Part shown: positions 46,258 through 59,470 of the stretch, one piece after another
Layout: each line of letters begins with the position of its first letter
How positions within the stretch are numbered: the stretch's first letter is position 1
Position numbers and translations under genes: made by a program
Origin: Bettongia penicillata ogilbyi
Taxonomy: Eukaryota > Chordata > Mammalia > Diprotodontia > Potoroidae
DNA length: 64,000 nucleotides
Direction of reading: 5' to 3'
NCBI GenBank assembly: GCA_023548195.1
Contig: JAJHZJ010000496.1
Span: 12,243,070 to 12,307,069 of the forward strand
Notes under the pieces: model-generated
Told to the model about the DNA's origin: nothing
What the model saw: the letters and a program-made list of their open reading frames with translations, nothing else
Database searches by the model: none

Positions 46258-46560
46258 GTTTGCCCTTCGTTGCTGAGGAAGACCATGCCATCAGAGAAAT
46301 AATGGCATGACTGGCACTTGACTTTGTTCTGAGTGAGGGAGGGCTGTGCAGGTCACCAGCCTCACTTCTCCTGAGCCATCTGAATCCAGTGACCAGATAT
46401 TTCAGGATGACTGGAGATGACCCAGGATGAGGCAGTTGGGGTTAATGACTTGTCCAAGGTCACACAGCTAGAGAATGTCAAGTGTCTGAGGTGAGATTTG
46501 AACTCAGGTCCTCCTGACTCCTGCACTGGTGCTCTATCCTGCACCACCTAGCTGTCCCTA
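46258..46560 (-). repeat. WSINE-type SINE, near full length
   Basis: On the + strand it runs from the tail (gtttgcccttcgttgctgag, gccatcagagaaataatgg, ccatctgaatccagtgacca) to the head (caaggtcacacagctagaga, gatttgaactcaggtcctcc, gctctatcctgcaccacct, agctgtccc). The head is the tRNA-derived marsupial type, so the element points left. Confidence 0.85.
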
Positions 46561-47191
46561 AATGCACAGCACCTTAAAGACATACTCTGTCAGTATGCTA
46601 GTGACTGCAACCATGGGAGGTGCTTACTTAGGGCCAAACTAGCAATGGGACAAGGGGGTACTGTATACACTGTAGACACAACTGCTGGTTACGTTATCCT
46701 CCTTCTCTCCTCCAAATTCCTACTCCAGCTCCTTGGCTCATTTCCACAAGTTCATGCCAATCCAGGCTGTGAAGTTGTTGAAGCCAAGCTGGGAAGTGTC
46801 CTAGTACTTAGTGGAAACAGTATCCCTCAGTTTCCAAGACTGACTCCCAGCAGTCTTATTCCATGTATGAGGAAACATTGCTCAAGATTATGTGAAGACC
46901 TTAGGGGGCACAGGTGCTATTTTCATCCCTGCTGCTCAGCTTCTCAAAGGCAAGGGGTGCAGAAGACAAAAATAGACTTTGGAAGTGGACATCTGCTTAA
47001 GAAGATGGCGGCTAAGAATAAGATTTAGATTTCTGGACCACAACTTAAAATATAAGAATGACAGGCACCTGGCCAGGTATGGAGTATACTGATAACAAGT
47101 AGTAAGAAAATATTTATCTGAAGTCTTGCAAATCTAATTAAAAGGGATTTAAATTAAAAAAGAATGGAGGGGGGAAAAACTACCTATATAT

Positions 47192-47427
47192 ATTGTTGTT
47201 CAGTCATGCTCAACTCTTCCTGATCCTACAGACCATAGTGTCCATGGGGTTTTCTTAGCAAAGACACCAGAGTAATTCGCTATTTCATTTTCTGGTGGAT
47301 TAAGGCAAACAGAGGTTAAGTGACTTGCCCAGAGTTGTACGGCTAAGTAATTATCTGAAGCTGGATTTGAACTCAAGTCTTCTTGACTAGAGGCCCAGTG
47401 ATGTAACCAATGAGCTAGGACCTCTGG
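47192..47427 (-). repeat. MAR1-type SINE
   Basis: ttgttgttcagtcatgctca, actcttcctgatcctacag, gtccatggggttttcttagc and, at the head end, tggatttgaactcaagtctt and ccaatgagctag. This is the reverse complement of the 48.1-kb copy in arrangement. Confidence 0.8.
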
Positions 47428-47576
47428 GCATATAGCCCATATTTATGTGACCCTAGGCAAGTCACTTAACTTCTGAGTGCTCCAAGAAATTTTCTTAGAC
47501 AATTCTATATGTGTTGCAGAACAGGTGCTGAACTGTGCTGGAGACCCTACATCAAGGAAATCGCAAGGTCGGTCCC

Positions 47577-47672
47577 CCATCCTATCTATATCTGTATGTC
47601 TGTTGGTCTGTCTATCTGTTTCTCTATCTAGCTATCTGTCTGTCTCTCTGTCTGTCTATCTGTGTGTCTAGT
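47577..47672. repeat. Degenerate CTAT/CTGT tetranucleotide repeat
   Basis: About 95 bp of mixed ctat, ctgt and ctct units (for example gtctgtctatctgtttctct). The Leu/Ser/Cys-rich frames across it are artefacts. Confidence 0.85.
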
Positions 47673-48089
47673 ACAGGTGTAGAGGCAGTGGGGTCACTAG
47701 CATGTGCACATCCATTGAATTTAGGGCACTGCCATTGCTGCCTACTGCTGCCAAGGCTGGAACCCTAGACCAGCATAAGAAGTGTGTCTATGGACCAATA
47801 CAAGAGAACCGTTACACGTTATTTACCTCTTTCTTCTTTTCTGCTTAGGAGATCATAATGAGTCCAAAGAATATGTGTTTTTTAAAGTTCAGTTACATTT
47901 CCATTCAATTAATACCGAAAACTAGCATGAGATCCCGGTGTGGCTGACTATAATAACTATTTCTTATTTGAATGCGTTTCATGTTTGGGAATGAGACATC
48001 AGAGAAAGAGGCAGTGATTGGTATGTCACACACAGGGAATGAAATAGAAGAAAGAAACTGTGTTAGAGAATTCTGGGATCTTCTTTATA

Positions 48090-48340
48090 GGCAACTAGGT
48101 GGCATGTTGGGTAGAGTGCTAGACTTGGAGTCAGGAAGACTCATCTTTGGGAGTTCATCTCTGGCTTCAGACATTTACTAGCTGTGTGACCCTGGGCAAG
48201 TCACTTTACCCTGTCTACCTCAGTTTCCTCATCTGTAAATTGAGCTGGAGAAGGAAATGTCAAACCCCTCCAGTATCCTTGCCAAGAAAACCCCAACTGG
48301 GGTCACAAAGAGTCAGACATGATTGAAAATTACTGAATAC
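48090..48340 (+). repeat. MAR1-type SINE, near full length
   Basis: Head ggcaactaggtggcatgttg and agtgctagacttggagtcag; then agctgtgtgaccctgggcaa, ctcagtttcctcatctgtaa, ctccagtatccttgccaaga, ctggggtcacaaagagtcag and acatgattgaaaattactg. Same family as the 34.6-kb copy. Confidence 0.85.
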
Positions 48341-48520
48341 TGAGCAGTTTCTTTTGGGGGATCAGCAGCTAAATGAAAGAGAATTTTATTGATTTATGTT
48401 TCATAACTTCCTTAAAGCAGCATAAAATTATTAGTTCAAATCCCCCTTATGAAGCAGGTAAGTTTATCACTAGTTTCTTGTCTGATGGGGAGGGAGGTAA
48501 GGAGAGCTGCCCTAGCAGCT

Positions 48521-48570
48521 CTATTACTTTAATTCATTCTCAGCCCTATTACTCTAATTCATTCTCAACA
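48521..48570. repeat. Two-unit 25-bp tandem repeat
   Basis: ctattactttaattcattct then ctattactctaattcattct, each plus about 5 bp. Small local duplication. Confidence 0.7.
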
Positions 48571-49379
48571 AGACTCCCTCCAGATGGTAGAGGCAAGAGT
48601 AGTGATTAGAAAGAAAGTCACAACCAGGAAAAAAATTGATGATGACCAAATTCCAAAGGTGGGAGCAAGAAGGAGATTTAAGAGTCCTAACTCTTCCACT
48701 CCTTCAACAGCCCAGTGCGACAGCAAGGACCCCGACATACACAGGAGGTCCTGCTCTGCAGGTTCTTAGATCTGCTTTTCTAAAGGGAAAGCTATGTTTG
48801 AGGGGTCGATAATCTACTTTAATCAAGCACATGTATCATTCACTTAGTTCAGGGCAAAACTCAGCACCCTGAACTTCAGAGGAAATATAAACAGAGAAAT
48901 AAAGACCAACAGATAAGACTTCCAACTGTCTGACCATAAGCAACACATACATCACAGATCAACAGACAGATCCAACTGTCTGACCACTACATACATGCAT
49001 ACAGAGAGAGAAGCACCAACATCTGGGTTTTCAAAGTTTGGGAGCTCCTTTTCGGCTACCCAGAGTCTCCTCTGACCAAACACTTCTAAAGCGTAATTCC
49101 CAAAGTAAAACCTCACCTCAGAATATTTATACATTTTTCAGAGCTGGAGGGCATGACTCTCTGACTCAGTGCCTCAATAGAAATTAACAAAAGGTATTGA
49201 GGCCTATTTATGGGCAGGGAAGATCTTTAAATTCCCCGCACCCCCATTAACCTTGCATTAACATTATACTCAACAGAACCTTTTTGCATCATACAAATAA
49301 CCCCTAAGAAAGACATAGGTTTACAACCTTGGATGGCATGAAGAGAGGGCTAATTTTGAGGAATAGAAGGGCACTGAGG

Positions 49380-49720
49380 AAGCTAGAGCATGCCAAGAGA
49401 AGGGGAATCAGAATGGCAAAGATTCATGATGTCTGAGCATTTGAGGATTGGTTGGAGGAACCAGAGATGTTTAGCTTAGAGAAGAGAAGACAGAGTGGAT
49501 ATAAAAGCTATTTTCAAACCTTTGAAGGGTTATCATTTAGAAAAAAGGATTAGATATGTTCTGCTTGGTCAGAGAGGGCAGAAATGGGAACAATGAAAAG
49601 TGGCAAAGAGGCAAATTTCAGTTTAATGTCTGAACTTGGTATGCAAACAATCCTTTGCAATGATTTCCCTTAGGAAATTAAGCCAACTAAAACTTCCTAA
49701 CAGTTAGATGTGTCCAAGAG
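49380..49720 (+). repeat. CR1/L3-like LINE fragment
   Basis: gcttagagaagagaagacag, tttcaaacctttgaagggtt, tctgcttggtcagagagggc, agtggcaaagaggcaaattt and acttcctaacagttagatgt follow the family seen at 20.1 kb, and this is the clearest copy. Confidence 0.5.
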
Positions 49721-49737
49721 TGACTCTGGAAGAGAGA

Positions 49738-49830
49738 ATGAGGCTGACAGCTTGACAGCTTTGTGCAACTCTGCCTCACTCAAATCCAATTTATGGGCAA
49801 GTCAAGACATCATCTAACATCCCCTATTTT
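49738..49830 (+). repeat. WSINE tail fragment
   Basis: atgaggctgacagcttgaca, ctctgcctcactcaaatcca and tcaagacatcatctaacat match the WSINE 3' tail (compare 39.46-39.56 kb). Confidence 0.55.
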
Positions 49831-50683
49831 ACCCCAACATCATGATCAATAAACACTATATAATCTCAATAGTCATTGAAGACAAAGGCCGTTTCTCATT
49901 CTGACTTTGTCTCTGTCAGTTCTTTACAACAAATGACCAAAGAGTCACAGAGGTTTTGCAATCACTGTTAACTCTAAAAATACCAAAGAACTCACACAGT
50001 TAAAGCAAAAAGCTTTCTTTATTCAGTGGGGGGGTCTCCTCTAGTAGGAGAACCAGGGCAGTGGGGCTAAACCTTGATTTATATACTTGTGGCTAGACAA
50101 AGAATCGCAGTGAAGTGTGGCATAAGCGGTGAGGGCCAAGACCAACAATGAGGCAAGATTGTCTAGTGACAAAAGCTCCATTCATAGTAGGACTGTGTGT
50201 CTGGGCTGTTGGTTCCTGCCTGAGCTCAGGGACCACCAGTTCTATGATTTAGTTGCAGCAGAATTCATCCAGAGTGTGAGAGCTAAGGATTGTTGTTAGG
50301 CCAAGTTTCAGGGCACAGCTTGCTTGCCTGGCCTTAGCTCTGGAAAACAGGGTGTCTCCTAATAGAAAAAAGAGAGGAGCAGACTTGAATCCTGACATAT
50401 TCCAACCCAGTGCATAGTAGGGTCTCAGTAAATACTTGAATGGACAAGCCTCAACGGTATTTCCAAACTCAAAATCAGTGATATCCTTGTGCTTGTTTAG
50501 TCCAAAGGGTAATTGGCAGTCAGTCTGAGAAAGACTCAGTGTGTGCACTGGGAATAGGCACTTTTTTCAAGGAATATTTATCTAACCACCATCCTGTCCA
50601 TTACACAAGACAAGGATATGAAATACATAATGTTAACACTAATAGGAACACTAGCACTAATATAAAACTAGCAATAATATTAA

Positions 50684-50699
50684 AACAAAACCTAATTTT
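50684..50699 (+). repeat. Target-site duplication, left copy (RPLP0 retrocopy)
   Basis: AACAAAACCTAATTTT; the same 16 bp recur at 51802-51817 on the other side of the retrocopy. The last T residues merge with the T run that is the inserted poly(A) tail. Confidence 0.9.
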
Positions 50700-50705
50700 T
50701 TTTTT

Positions 50706-51801
<1,096 letters not shown>

Positions 51802-51817
51802 AACAAAACCTAATTTT
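51802..51817 (+). repeat. Target-site duplication, right copy (RPLP0 retrocopy)
   Basis: AACAAAACCTAATTTT adjoining the 5' (cap) end of the retrocopy. Confidence 0.9.
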
Positions 51818-52519
51818 AATACTAACACTAATATTAACACTAATACTATAGTAACAATAATATTAATACCAATTCTAATACTACTTCAGATATTAACACA
51901 AATACTAACATTAGAATGCTAACACTGGTACTGTTAATAGTAACATTAATATTAATGCTAACACGGATATTAATATTACTACTAACAGTATCGCCAGTGT
52001 TAATACTAGTTCTAATGCTAATACTGATGTAAACGCTAGTACTAACATTAGCACTGATACTAACACTGGCAGTACTATTAATACTGACATTAATATTAAT
52101 ACTAGTACTAACACTGGTATTAATATTAATACTAACATTAGCACTAATTAACACTAATACCAACATAGATATTAATACTGATGCCAACACTAGTCTAAAC
52201 ACTAATATTAATGTTGCTTCTATCATGGATACAACCATTAATATTAACAGTCATTCTAATAGCTTTCAATATGCAGAAGAAATCAAAACCATGTAGGAAT
52301 TTGATGAAATAATATCACCTCTGTTGCCTTCTGCCCCTGGGGTACTCCTGAAGATGCTTTCGGTGACTGTACAGAAGATGGGTTTAAATCCCAACACTTC
52401 TGTTTAATTCAAAGACCAAGTCATTTGATCTACTTGTTCAATAGTGTACTGAATGTTCTGCATAAGAGAATAGTCAAGTTTAGTGACTTATATCGGCACC
52501 CTTTCTGTCTCAACTCCAC

Positions 52520-52690
52520 CTGATAAGGATGACAGTAATAATGACTCACATTAGATACCATTTTAAGGTCTGTAAAGTGCTTTGTGCATATTGTCTCATT
52601 TAAACCTTACAGAAACCCAGGTAGGTAGGGGCTATTAGTCGTTTACGGAGGGAACTTGCCCAGGGTCACACAGTTTCTGTGCTGGGAGCC
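52520..52690 (+). repeat. MIR-type SINE core
   Basis: taaagtgctttgtgcatatt, gtctcatttaaaccttacag, aggtaggtaggggctattag and cccagggtcacacag, in the order typical of old mammalian MIR/THER cores. Confidence 0.65.
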
Positions 52691-53012
52691 TGTCTTTCCT
52701 TCCTCCAGTTCTGATCTGGGCAAGTGAACACTTCTGTCCCTCTCTCTGAGCATCTCCTTCATCTCTGTCCCTTTGTTTTCCCAGCTTCAGTTCCCCTCAG
52801 ACTCATGGTTTTCTGTTCTGTATAAATGGAGGCGTCCCTGCTGGGCTGTCAGCAAGTGGAACTGACCACAGACACCATCTATATGAGGCTAGGATGTGAG
52901 GAAGGGGGCTGGGAGTGAGGGGGCTGACAGACAAGCTTGATGACTTGATTGCTGGCGATGGCAGCTTAACGAGGGTGAAATAGATGGTCTGCAACTTGTT
53001 TGTGAGGATTAT

Positions 53013-53054
53013 TTAATAACATCGTGTCATGTATTAATAACATCATGTCATATA
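53013..53054. repeat. Two-unit 21-bp tandem repeat
   Basis: ttaataacatcgtgtcatgt and ttaataacatcatgtcatat, offset by 21 bp. Confidence 0.75.
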
Positions 53055-53519
53055 GAACAAAGCTGTCCTCGAGGGTCTGTCTGGGGAGTCCCATTTCAAG
53101 CCATGCTGGATGGGAGCTGGATGGTAAGGGTGCTGAAGATGGGACAAAAAAGCTCATGAACAACTGGGCACAAGTTCGGCATCAGCTGGAATTGGGGAGA
53201 CCAAATATTGAGGTCAGATGGTAGAAAACAGGGACTCATCTCAGTCTGAGGGAGTCTGGTCCAGACAGCTTGAGGAAACTATCCTGACCCTTAAATGGGC
53301 ATCCTTGTAGTGACTCCCAGGGGGAAGTGACCACAGGCCAGCATTTGGTCAGTAGAATCACAGGATGCTAGAGTTGGAAGGGACCAGGCATCCCCCTCTG
53401 CAGCGGCCCTGGAAAGTGGTCATTCAGTCTCAGTCAGTCAACCAGCTAACCAACGAGCTCTTATTAAGCATTATTTAACACGTGCCAGGCATTGTGCCTT
53501 TAAGGATGCACGCTGTGTC

Positions 53520-53710
53520 AGTGATGGGGCAGTGAGGTATGATAGAAAGACCAGCGGACATGGAGTCGGAGGACCTAGGTTTGAATCTTGGCTTTGCCAT
53601 TCTTAGTCACTTCCCCTCTCCAGGGCTCAGTTTCCTTAAGGTGAGACAGTTGGATTTGATGGTGTCTAGGATCTCTTTCATCCCTCAGTTTGTGATATTA
53701 TGGTCCAGGG
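53520..53710 (+). repeat. MIR-type SINE
   Basis: ggggcagtgaggtatgatag, tggagtcggaggacctaggt, ttgaatcttggctttgccat and gctcagtttccttaaggtga follow the tRNA-like head and body of MIR-type SINEs. Confidence 0.7.
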
Positions 53711-54159
53711 ATGAGAGAATGTTCACTTTCTTTCAAAGAAATCTGCTTTATAGTTTATCACCTGTAATGGTTGGGGGATGTTTTTTTAACCTTCAGATAA
53801 AAGTATTATTGCAGCTTTGCTCCTAGTTCTATCTATAGGAACTAATTCAAATCAGTAGACATTTATTAAACATTTACTGTATGGAAGGCTCATGCTAGGT
53901 ATACTGAACATAAACACAAAAATGAAAACCAGTCCTTGGCCTCCGACAGCTTACTTTCTGCTGAGGGATATAATTTGTAAAGGGGACCTCAGTTTTCTTA
54001 TTGCTGAAATGAACTAATCGGTCTTTAGACTTCCTTCTACCTCTGTCCAGTCTCTCAGTGGTCTGCCTTTGTGTCTTCTTTCCCTTTTAAAGAACAATTT
54101 CAAAGGGATAGCTCAGGAGTATGAATGAACATGAAACATCATAGTATGGCATGATATAG

Positions 54160-54360
54160 TCTATAGAGAACCTTGTACTTGGAGTCAGGAAGAGTTAGGT
54201 TCAGATTTAACCTCTGACACTTACTAATGTCAGCTAACTAACTTCTCTAGCTCCAGCTAGAGATCTCTAAGGTCTCCAGCTCATCATCTGTAAAGTGAAG
54301 GGATTGGGATCCATGAACTCTATGTTCCTTTTCAATTCTAAATCCATGTTCCTTAATGTG
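54160..54360 (+). repeat. Diverged tRNA-derived SINE
   Basis: tagtctatagagaaccttgt, acttggagtcaggaagagtt, acctctgacacttactaatg and cagctcatcatctgtaaagt are shared with MIR/MAR-type SINEs. Internal insertions blur the class. Confidence 0.6.
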
Positions 54361-55879
54361 GCATTAATGGGACAACCAAGGGCAAAACAGGGAATTCACA
54401 CCATGGGAAGTTCATGTCTTCCAAGGAATTGGATAACTCCTTCCAGATCAAAATCATCATCACAGGGAAGACTCCTTATCTTCTAGAGTGAGAGAAATGA
54501 TTATTTTTCTCTTATATTAATAGCCAGTTATTAAAATTAGGGAGAGCCAACCTTTCTTTCCTGGCCAATTACCTTGTTTGAAGCCCAGTCTCAAGCACAG
54601 GGCTGATGGGAGAGAGGATTAATGTTTTCCTCATTCTGGTTATAGCTACTCTATCTAACCAGATCAGACTTCTAGTCTAAAATAAATTCTTGTCCATTGT
54701 GTTCCACTCAAGCTAATCTGGACAGAGGTAGATCCACTGTCAAGGTTGCCCAAGGCTGTGGGTAGTCTGGGTATAGAGGTAGTCTCTTTGATCAAGAGTG
54801 ACTTGATGTCCCTCTCCCAGTCTCTCATTAGAATAGGTCTAACTAATCATTAATTGTTAACCAATCAGACTTGATTGCCACCTTCTGGAACACCTTTTCC
54901 AAGGGCAAATAAGCTGTGAGCCTCAGCCATGATTGCCTTTGGTCCAAGAAAGAGAAAGTCAAATGACCATTCCTTTTATTAATAAAATACTAGCATTATT
55001 AATAAAATAATTACCCAAAAATTATGTCTCTTAAACTTTTTAAACATCGCAAGAGGGAGGCATCATCAGTGTTTCTCCTCAGTAGGATGATCAATGACCC
55101 CAAGACAGTACCTTGGAGTAAATTCTATCATTTATCAGGCTTTCATTCATTCAGCCCTTGCTGACCACTTGTTAGATATACCATAAAAGGGACTCTTGTA
55201 TGGTGGTGGATTAAATTTGGTAACCTCTGAGGTCCCTTCCAACTCTGGGTGGGGGACTTAATAGAAAAGGGAGTTCAAGGACCTAATGCTCTTAGGATTT
55301 TATGGACTGTGGTATAATCACAATAATGAAGAGTTTCAGGAGTAAAATGCATCTGTTAAGAACCATCGGAAACTGATTGGAAGTTGTTCCATAAATTGAT
55401 AGGGTAAGATCTACTTGAGGGCAGAGAAAAGATTGATTCAGTGCTTAAATATCGACATTAATTAAAAACACGTACTTAGACTAATAGGATCTGAAACCTG
55501 GAACTGAAGGGATCTCAGGATGCATCTAGTCCAACCCCCTTATTTTACAGTTGAAGAAACTATAGCTTGAGGATTTAAGTGCTCAAGGTAAGTAGAATCA
55601 CATGAGGCAGGATTTGAATCCAGATCCTTTAACTTCAGACCTAGCACTTTTCTACTATATCATGCTTGTGCCCTATCAAGATATAAACAATGAATTTCAT
55701 ACAATTAACTTAATTTGCAAAACCATCATTTTTCTGCCCACAGAAAGTAAGTAAAAGAACTTAAGCATGTTTCTTTTCAGGCTTTCTAGTGCCATAGAAG
55801 ATGCAAAATAAGTAAAAGGAGCTATTTACAAGCATAAATTTAAATACTTCATTGGACCAATGAGCAGGTAAAAGGATAA

Positions 55880-56090
55880 TAATAGTAATGGCCAAAGTCT
55901 ATATGGTTCCTTAAGGTTTAGAAAGTGATTTAGGTGTTTGGTCTTTCTACAAGCTTGTGAAATAAGTGCTAGTATTATTCCCATTTTACAGATAAGAACA
56001 TTGAGGCAAAACAGTTCTTAAGTGATTTGCCCAGGGTCACATGGAGAGTTAGTGTCTAGACCAGATTTTAATTCAGGTATTCTGCAAATA
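55880..56090 (+). repeat. MIR-type SINE core
   Basis: gtgctagtattattcccatt, ttacagataagaacattgag, aagtgatttgcccagggtca: the conserved MIR core and 5' side. It adjoins unique sequence on both sides. Confidence 0.7.
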
Positions 56091-56979
56091 CTGAAAATAC
56101 GTCAGAATAGGAATAAGTAATCCAGTCCAGTTGTCCCTCACAACCATTCCAACTCCCTCACAACTAGTAAAAACACCAGCTGTGATGGGAAATCTGAGAA
56201 GAAAACACAGTGAGTCATTTTCCTAGCCAAGTCAGCCTAGGAGACAAACAGAAGTATGTTGGGATTGGGGAACATGTCTATCTAGGAAGGTTCTATGGAA
56301 CTTTTTGGCTCAGGAACTGAACTGGGGCTTACATCTGTGTACTAAGTCAAGAGGTCATCCCAACACTCTTCAAGGGAGCAGGAAGAGTTAGTAACTTTTG
56401 TTGCTTTGGACTGTTAGATTACAAACCCAGTGTAGAATGAGAAGGGGACTTGTGCCTCAATATGAACCTGCAGATTCTTTCCAGCTAACTGCTGGGGGTT
56501 GAGGTTAGCAGCAGTTGACTAGAGCTCAAACTAGGGACAAACCTGTGTTTGTCAAAAACATAGGCAAGCTCATGTTGCCTATGAATCATGGAGCTTGTCC
56601 ATGGTCAGGAGTTTGCAAGACTCAGATCAGAAGAGAAGTAATCAGACTTTGTCCTAGATCAGACTGTTTTTGACGTACTGAAAGCTTGTAGGTCCGCAGC
56701 GTTGGAAATCATTGAAGAACACAACACTCAATATCTGGGAGAAAGTACCAGCAAGGGCCTGGAGAATCAAAATCAGGACTAAAAAAGGTCCAGACATTTC
56801 CTTTAGAGGTGTATAGCACCTAGTCCTAAGACAAAATCCCTATTCATGAAGTAAGCCTGGAAGAATGAGGAAGCAAAAAAAATACTCTTATATCATAAAA
56901 AAACAAAACAAACTATTATGGTAACAGGGACACCCACGACCAAGAAGAAGAGATAATTCCAAAACATCTACAAGCAAAC

Positions 56980-58525
56980 TGCAAAGAAAAACATAGCTTA
57001 GGCATACGTTCAACTAGAAATGTTAAAACAAAGTCAAAAGATTAAAAAAATGAAAGGCATAACATATAAAAAGTAAATATCCTGGAAAATAGATCAAAGA
57101 AAGATAATTTAAGAATCACTGGACCACCTGAAAGCCATGGGGGTGAGAGAGACAGACAGAGAGAGAGACAGAGAGAGAGGAGTATAATCTTACAGGGGAG
57201 AAATAGAAGACTTCATAGCTGGTGAAAAGATCAGAGCTGAGTAGAAACTTTGAAATATGAACAGAACACAAAGATATTAAAAAGTAAATACAAGCAAATA
57301 ATTGGAAAGGGCAAGACAAAGATGAAGTTTTTAAATTTTAACAAGGGGAGATGATTAAAATGTTTCCTCTGAACCCTAATTTCATCTGGGGGTCATAGAG
57401 AAAGATAAAAGTGACTCTGGGAATGGTTTTGTTTTATTTTGATGATCTTAGGAGAAAAGAAAGAGAAGGAAAAAGAAATATATTAGAGAAGAAAGGAGAA
57501 GAAAAGGGAGGGAACTTCTTTCTTACACAAATTGAAAACAGTACAAACAAGGAGGAAGGGATGAGAAAGCTGGTGATACTTGGACCTCACTTTCATCTGA
57601 ACTGGTCACAGGAGGGCAGAATACAAGCATAGAGTTGGATGAGTAAATACCTTTAACTCTACATTCAAAGAGGAACAACAGGGAGAGAGGAGAGAAAGAA
57701 ATAAGAGATAGGATCAATGCAAGGAGAGATTAGGGCCCACCAGTGTCCTGGAATCAGTTGATACTGATTCATGAGAGCCAATTGTTCAATTTTGAGCTTG
57801 ACTATTTACACTGTAGAAATTGTCAAAACACTACAAATCAAGGCTTTATTTATTTTTTTAACTGTCATGACTTAAGAAACTAATGGAGAAAATAATAAGA
57901 ATTCAGATTAAATTTTAAAATATGTTATCTGCACAAGGTTTTTTTTTTTTCCTCCCTAGGAGAACTGATTTTTAAGGATTTCCTAGCACTGCCCTAGATT
58001 TGGCATAACTAAAACAAATTCTATGGTCATGAGGAAACTTATTTAGTTTTTCTTTTAAGTACTTATGAAGAAAAAATAAGTGACAAGCAGGATTATACAA
58101 TAAAACTAAAATAGTAGGAAACCTCAACGTACCCTTCCAGACCTAGTCGAATCTCACCAAAAAAACAACAATGAAAAGAAAGAAGTTAAAAGTTAGATAT
58201 AATAAGCCTCTGGTGATTATTGAATGGAAGTAAGAAATAAATGTATTTCTAAGCTGTTCACTGACCATATACTAACACATAAACATTTCATAAACAAATA
58301 TAGAAGGATGGAGTATTAAACATCTTTTACTGACCACAATGGGTAATAAATGACTGCTGAAGAAAATATTAAAAATTAACTGAACATTAACTTCTAAAGA
58401 ATTGGTGGATAATAGAAACAACAGATAATTTCATCAAAGGTAGTGACAACAATAAAAAAACCAGCAAGATTATTTGGAGGCAGTCAAAGCAGTCTTCAGG
58501 AGAAAAATTTATATGTTATAACTTT
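56980..58525 (+). mobile_element. Fossil LINE-1 (ORF1 and ORF2 remnants)
   Basis: At 57,080-57,140 the text ctggaaaatagatcaaagaa and ccacctgaaagccatggg corresponds to the ORF1 RRM start ([15 protein letters not shown]) of the HAL1/L1 copies. At 58,225-58,525, acatttcataaacaaatata, gaccacaatgggtaataaat, attggtggataatagaaac and gtcttcaggagaaaaattta follow the endonuclease-to-RT region of L1 ORF2. Many stops interrupt it. It is an old full L1, unlike the HAL1s, with ORF2 still traceable. A GA-rich simple repeat interrupts it at 57,145-57,182. Confidence 0.6.
57145..57182. repeat. GA-rich simple repeat
   Basis: gagagagacagacagagaga continuing to gagaggag, purine-only on the + strand, inside the fossil L1. 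Confidence 0.85.
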
Positions 58526-59339
58526 TGCCTCCTTGATTTTAGGTCTAGCTCTTTATACGCTATGATACTTAGCTTTCTCTAAAAAAGCACAAAGCAGCAT
58601 ATATTCAACTAATGAGACTAGATGGTCCCTGAAGTCAGTCCCTTTCAGTTCTTAATCTAATGATCCTGTGAGTTAGATTGTATAGTATGGACCATAAATA
58701 GTATTAGGGTTGAAAGAAGAGAAAAAGAACAGCTAGAAGAAAATTCAGCGAATAAGTGGGACTTGAGTTGGTCTTTGAAAGAAATGCAGGAGTCATTGAC
58801 ATTTTTTAAATTTTTCACCTAGATTTACCTCTTTATTCTTCTTCCTCAGGACCATCCCTTATAAAAAGGGAAGTTTTTAAAAAAAAGAAAAAGAGGAAGA
58901 AGAGAAAAAATTTTAAAAAAGAAATAATCAGTACATTGACAAAAATGACATGACCCCTCCTTTGCATCTCTGCCAAGGAGTAGGTGTCTTCTTATTTCTT
59001 TTCTGTGAGTTCAACATTGTTCTTTGCAATTTTCCAAAATTGATTTTCTTTTTTATCTTGAGACCCACTGAATTCATTACTTAATCCAATTAACCATGTA
59101 ATTGTTTAGTTAAATAGTTTATTATTTAATTATAAGAATAAATATATTTAAATGCATTCATTAAATGAAGAGAATCTCAGAATGAATCAAGGGAAAACCA
59201 TTATGTTAGAGGAAAATATATTTAAGGCATAAACATATAACTAGACTAAGTTAAAGTGTGACTGATTTTTCTCTCCCCTCTGAATCCTCTGAAGATGGGT
59301 AAATTTGTGTTGTGTGAGAAAGGGAAGGCAAGGCAAGGC

Positions 59340-59470
59340 AAGAAGTAGTATTTATTAAACACTTTACCATGTGCCAGACATCATGCCAAGTGCTGGTGAT
59401 ATAAATACAAGCAAAAATAAATACAGTCCCTGTCCTCGAGGAGCTCATTCTCCAGCTGGGGTTGTGAAAA
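59340..59470 (+). repeat. Unclassified old interspersed repeat
   Basis: tttattaaacactttaccat, gtgccagacatcatgccaag, tgctggtgatataaatacaa and tcctcgaggagctcattctc; related copies at 21.39 and 53.84 kb. Confidence 0.5.

Larger units (their letters stand above)
45780..50620. other. Region upstream of DNAJC19, no gene recognised
   Basis: Three SINEs (46.26-46.56, 47.19-47.43, 48.09-48.34 kb), a tetranucleotide repeat (47.58-47.67 kb), two short tandem repeats (48.52-48.57, 48.92-48.99 kb), a CR1-like fragment (49.38-49.72 kb) and a WSINE tail (49.74-49.83 kb). No exon or promoter of another gene was recognised. 45.85-46.25 kb is GC-rich unique DNA beside the CpG island. Confidence 0.6.
52250..56980. 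other. Intergenic stretch with old repeats
   Basis: MIR-type SINEs (52.52-52.69, 53.52-53.71, 54.16-54.36, 55.88-56.09 kb), an old repeat (53.84-53.96 kb), a MIR-related piece (55.50-55.67 kb) and a two-unit 21-bp repeat (53,013-53,054). No gene recognised. 54.4-55.15 and 56.1-56.98 kb show nothing specific. Confidence 0.6.

Noticed and set aside
45155..46302. Pro/Arg/Ala-rich frames up to 164 codons in and beside the CpG island
   Set aside because: High G+C suppresses stop codons; no domain, no splice structure, and the DNAJC19 promoter and first exon explain the region.
51846..52238. 130-codon minus-strand frame of alternating Ser/Asn/Thr and Ile/Val
   Set aside because: Direct product of the 6-nt repeat phase; no start context or family.
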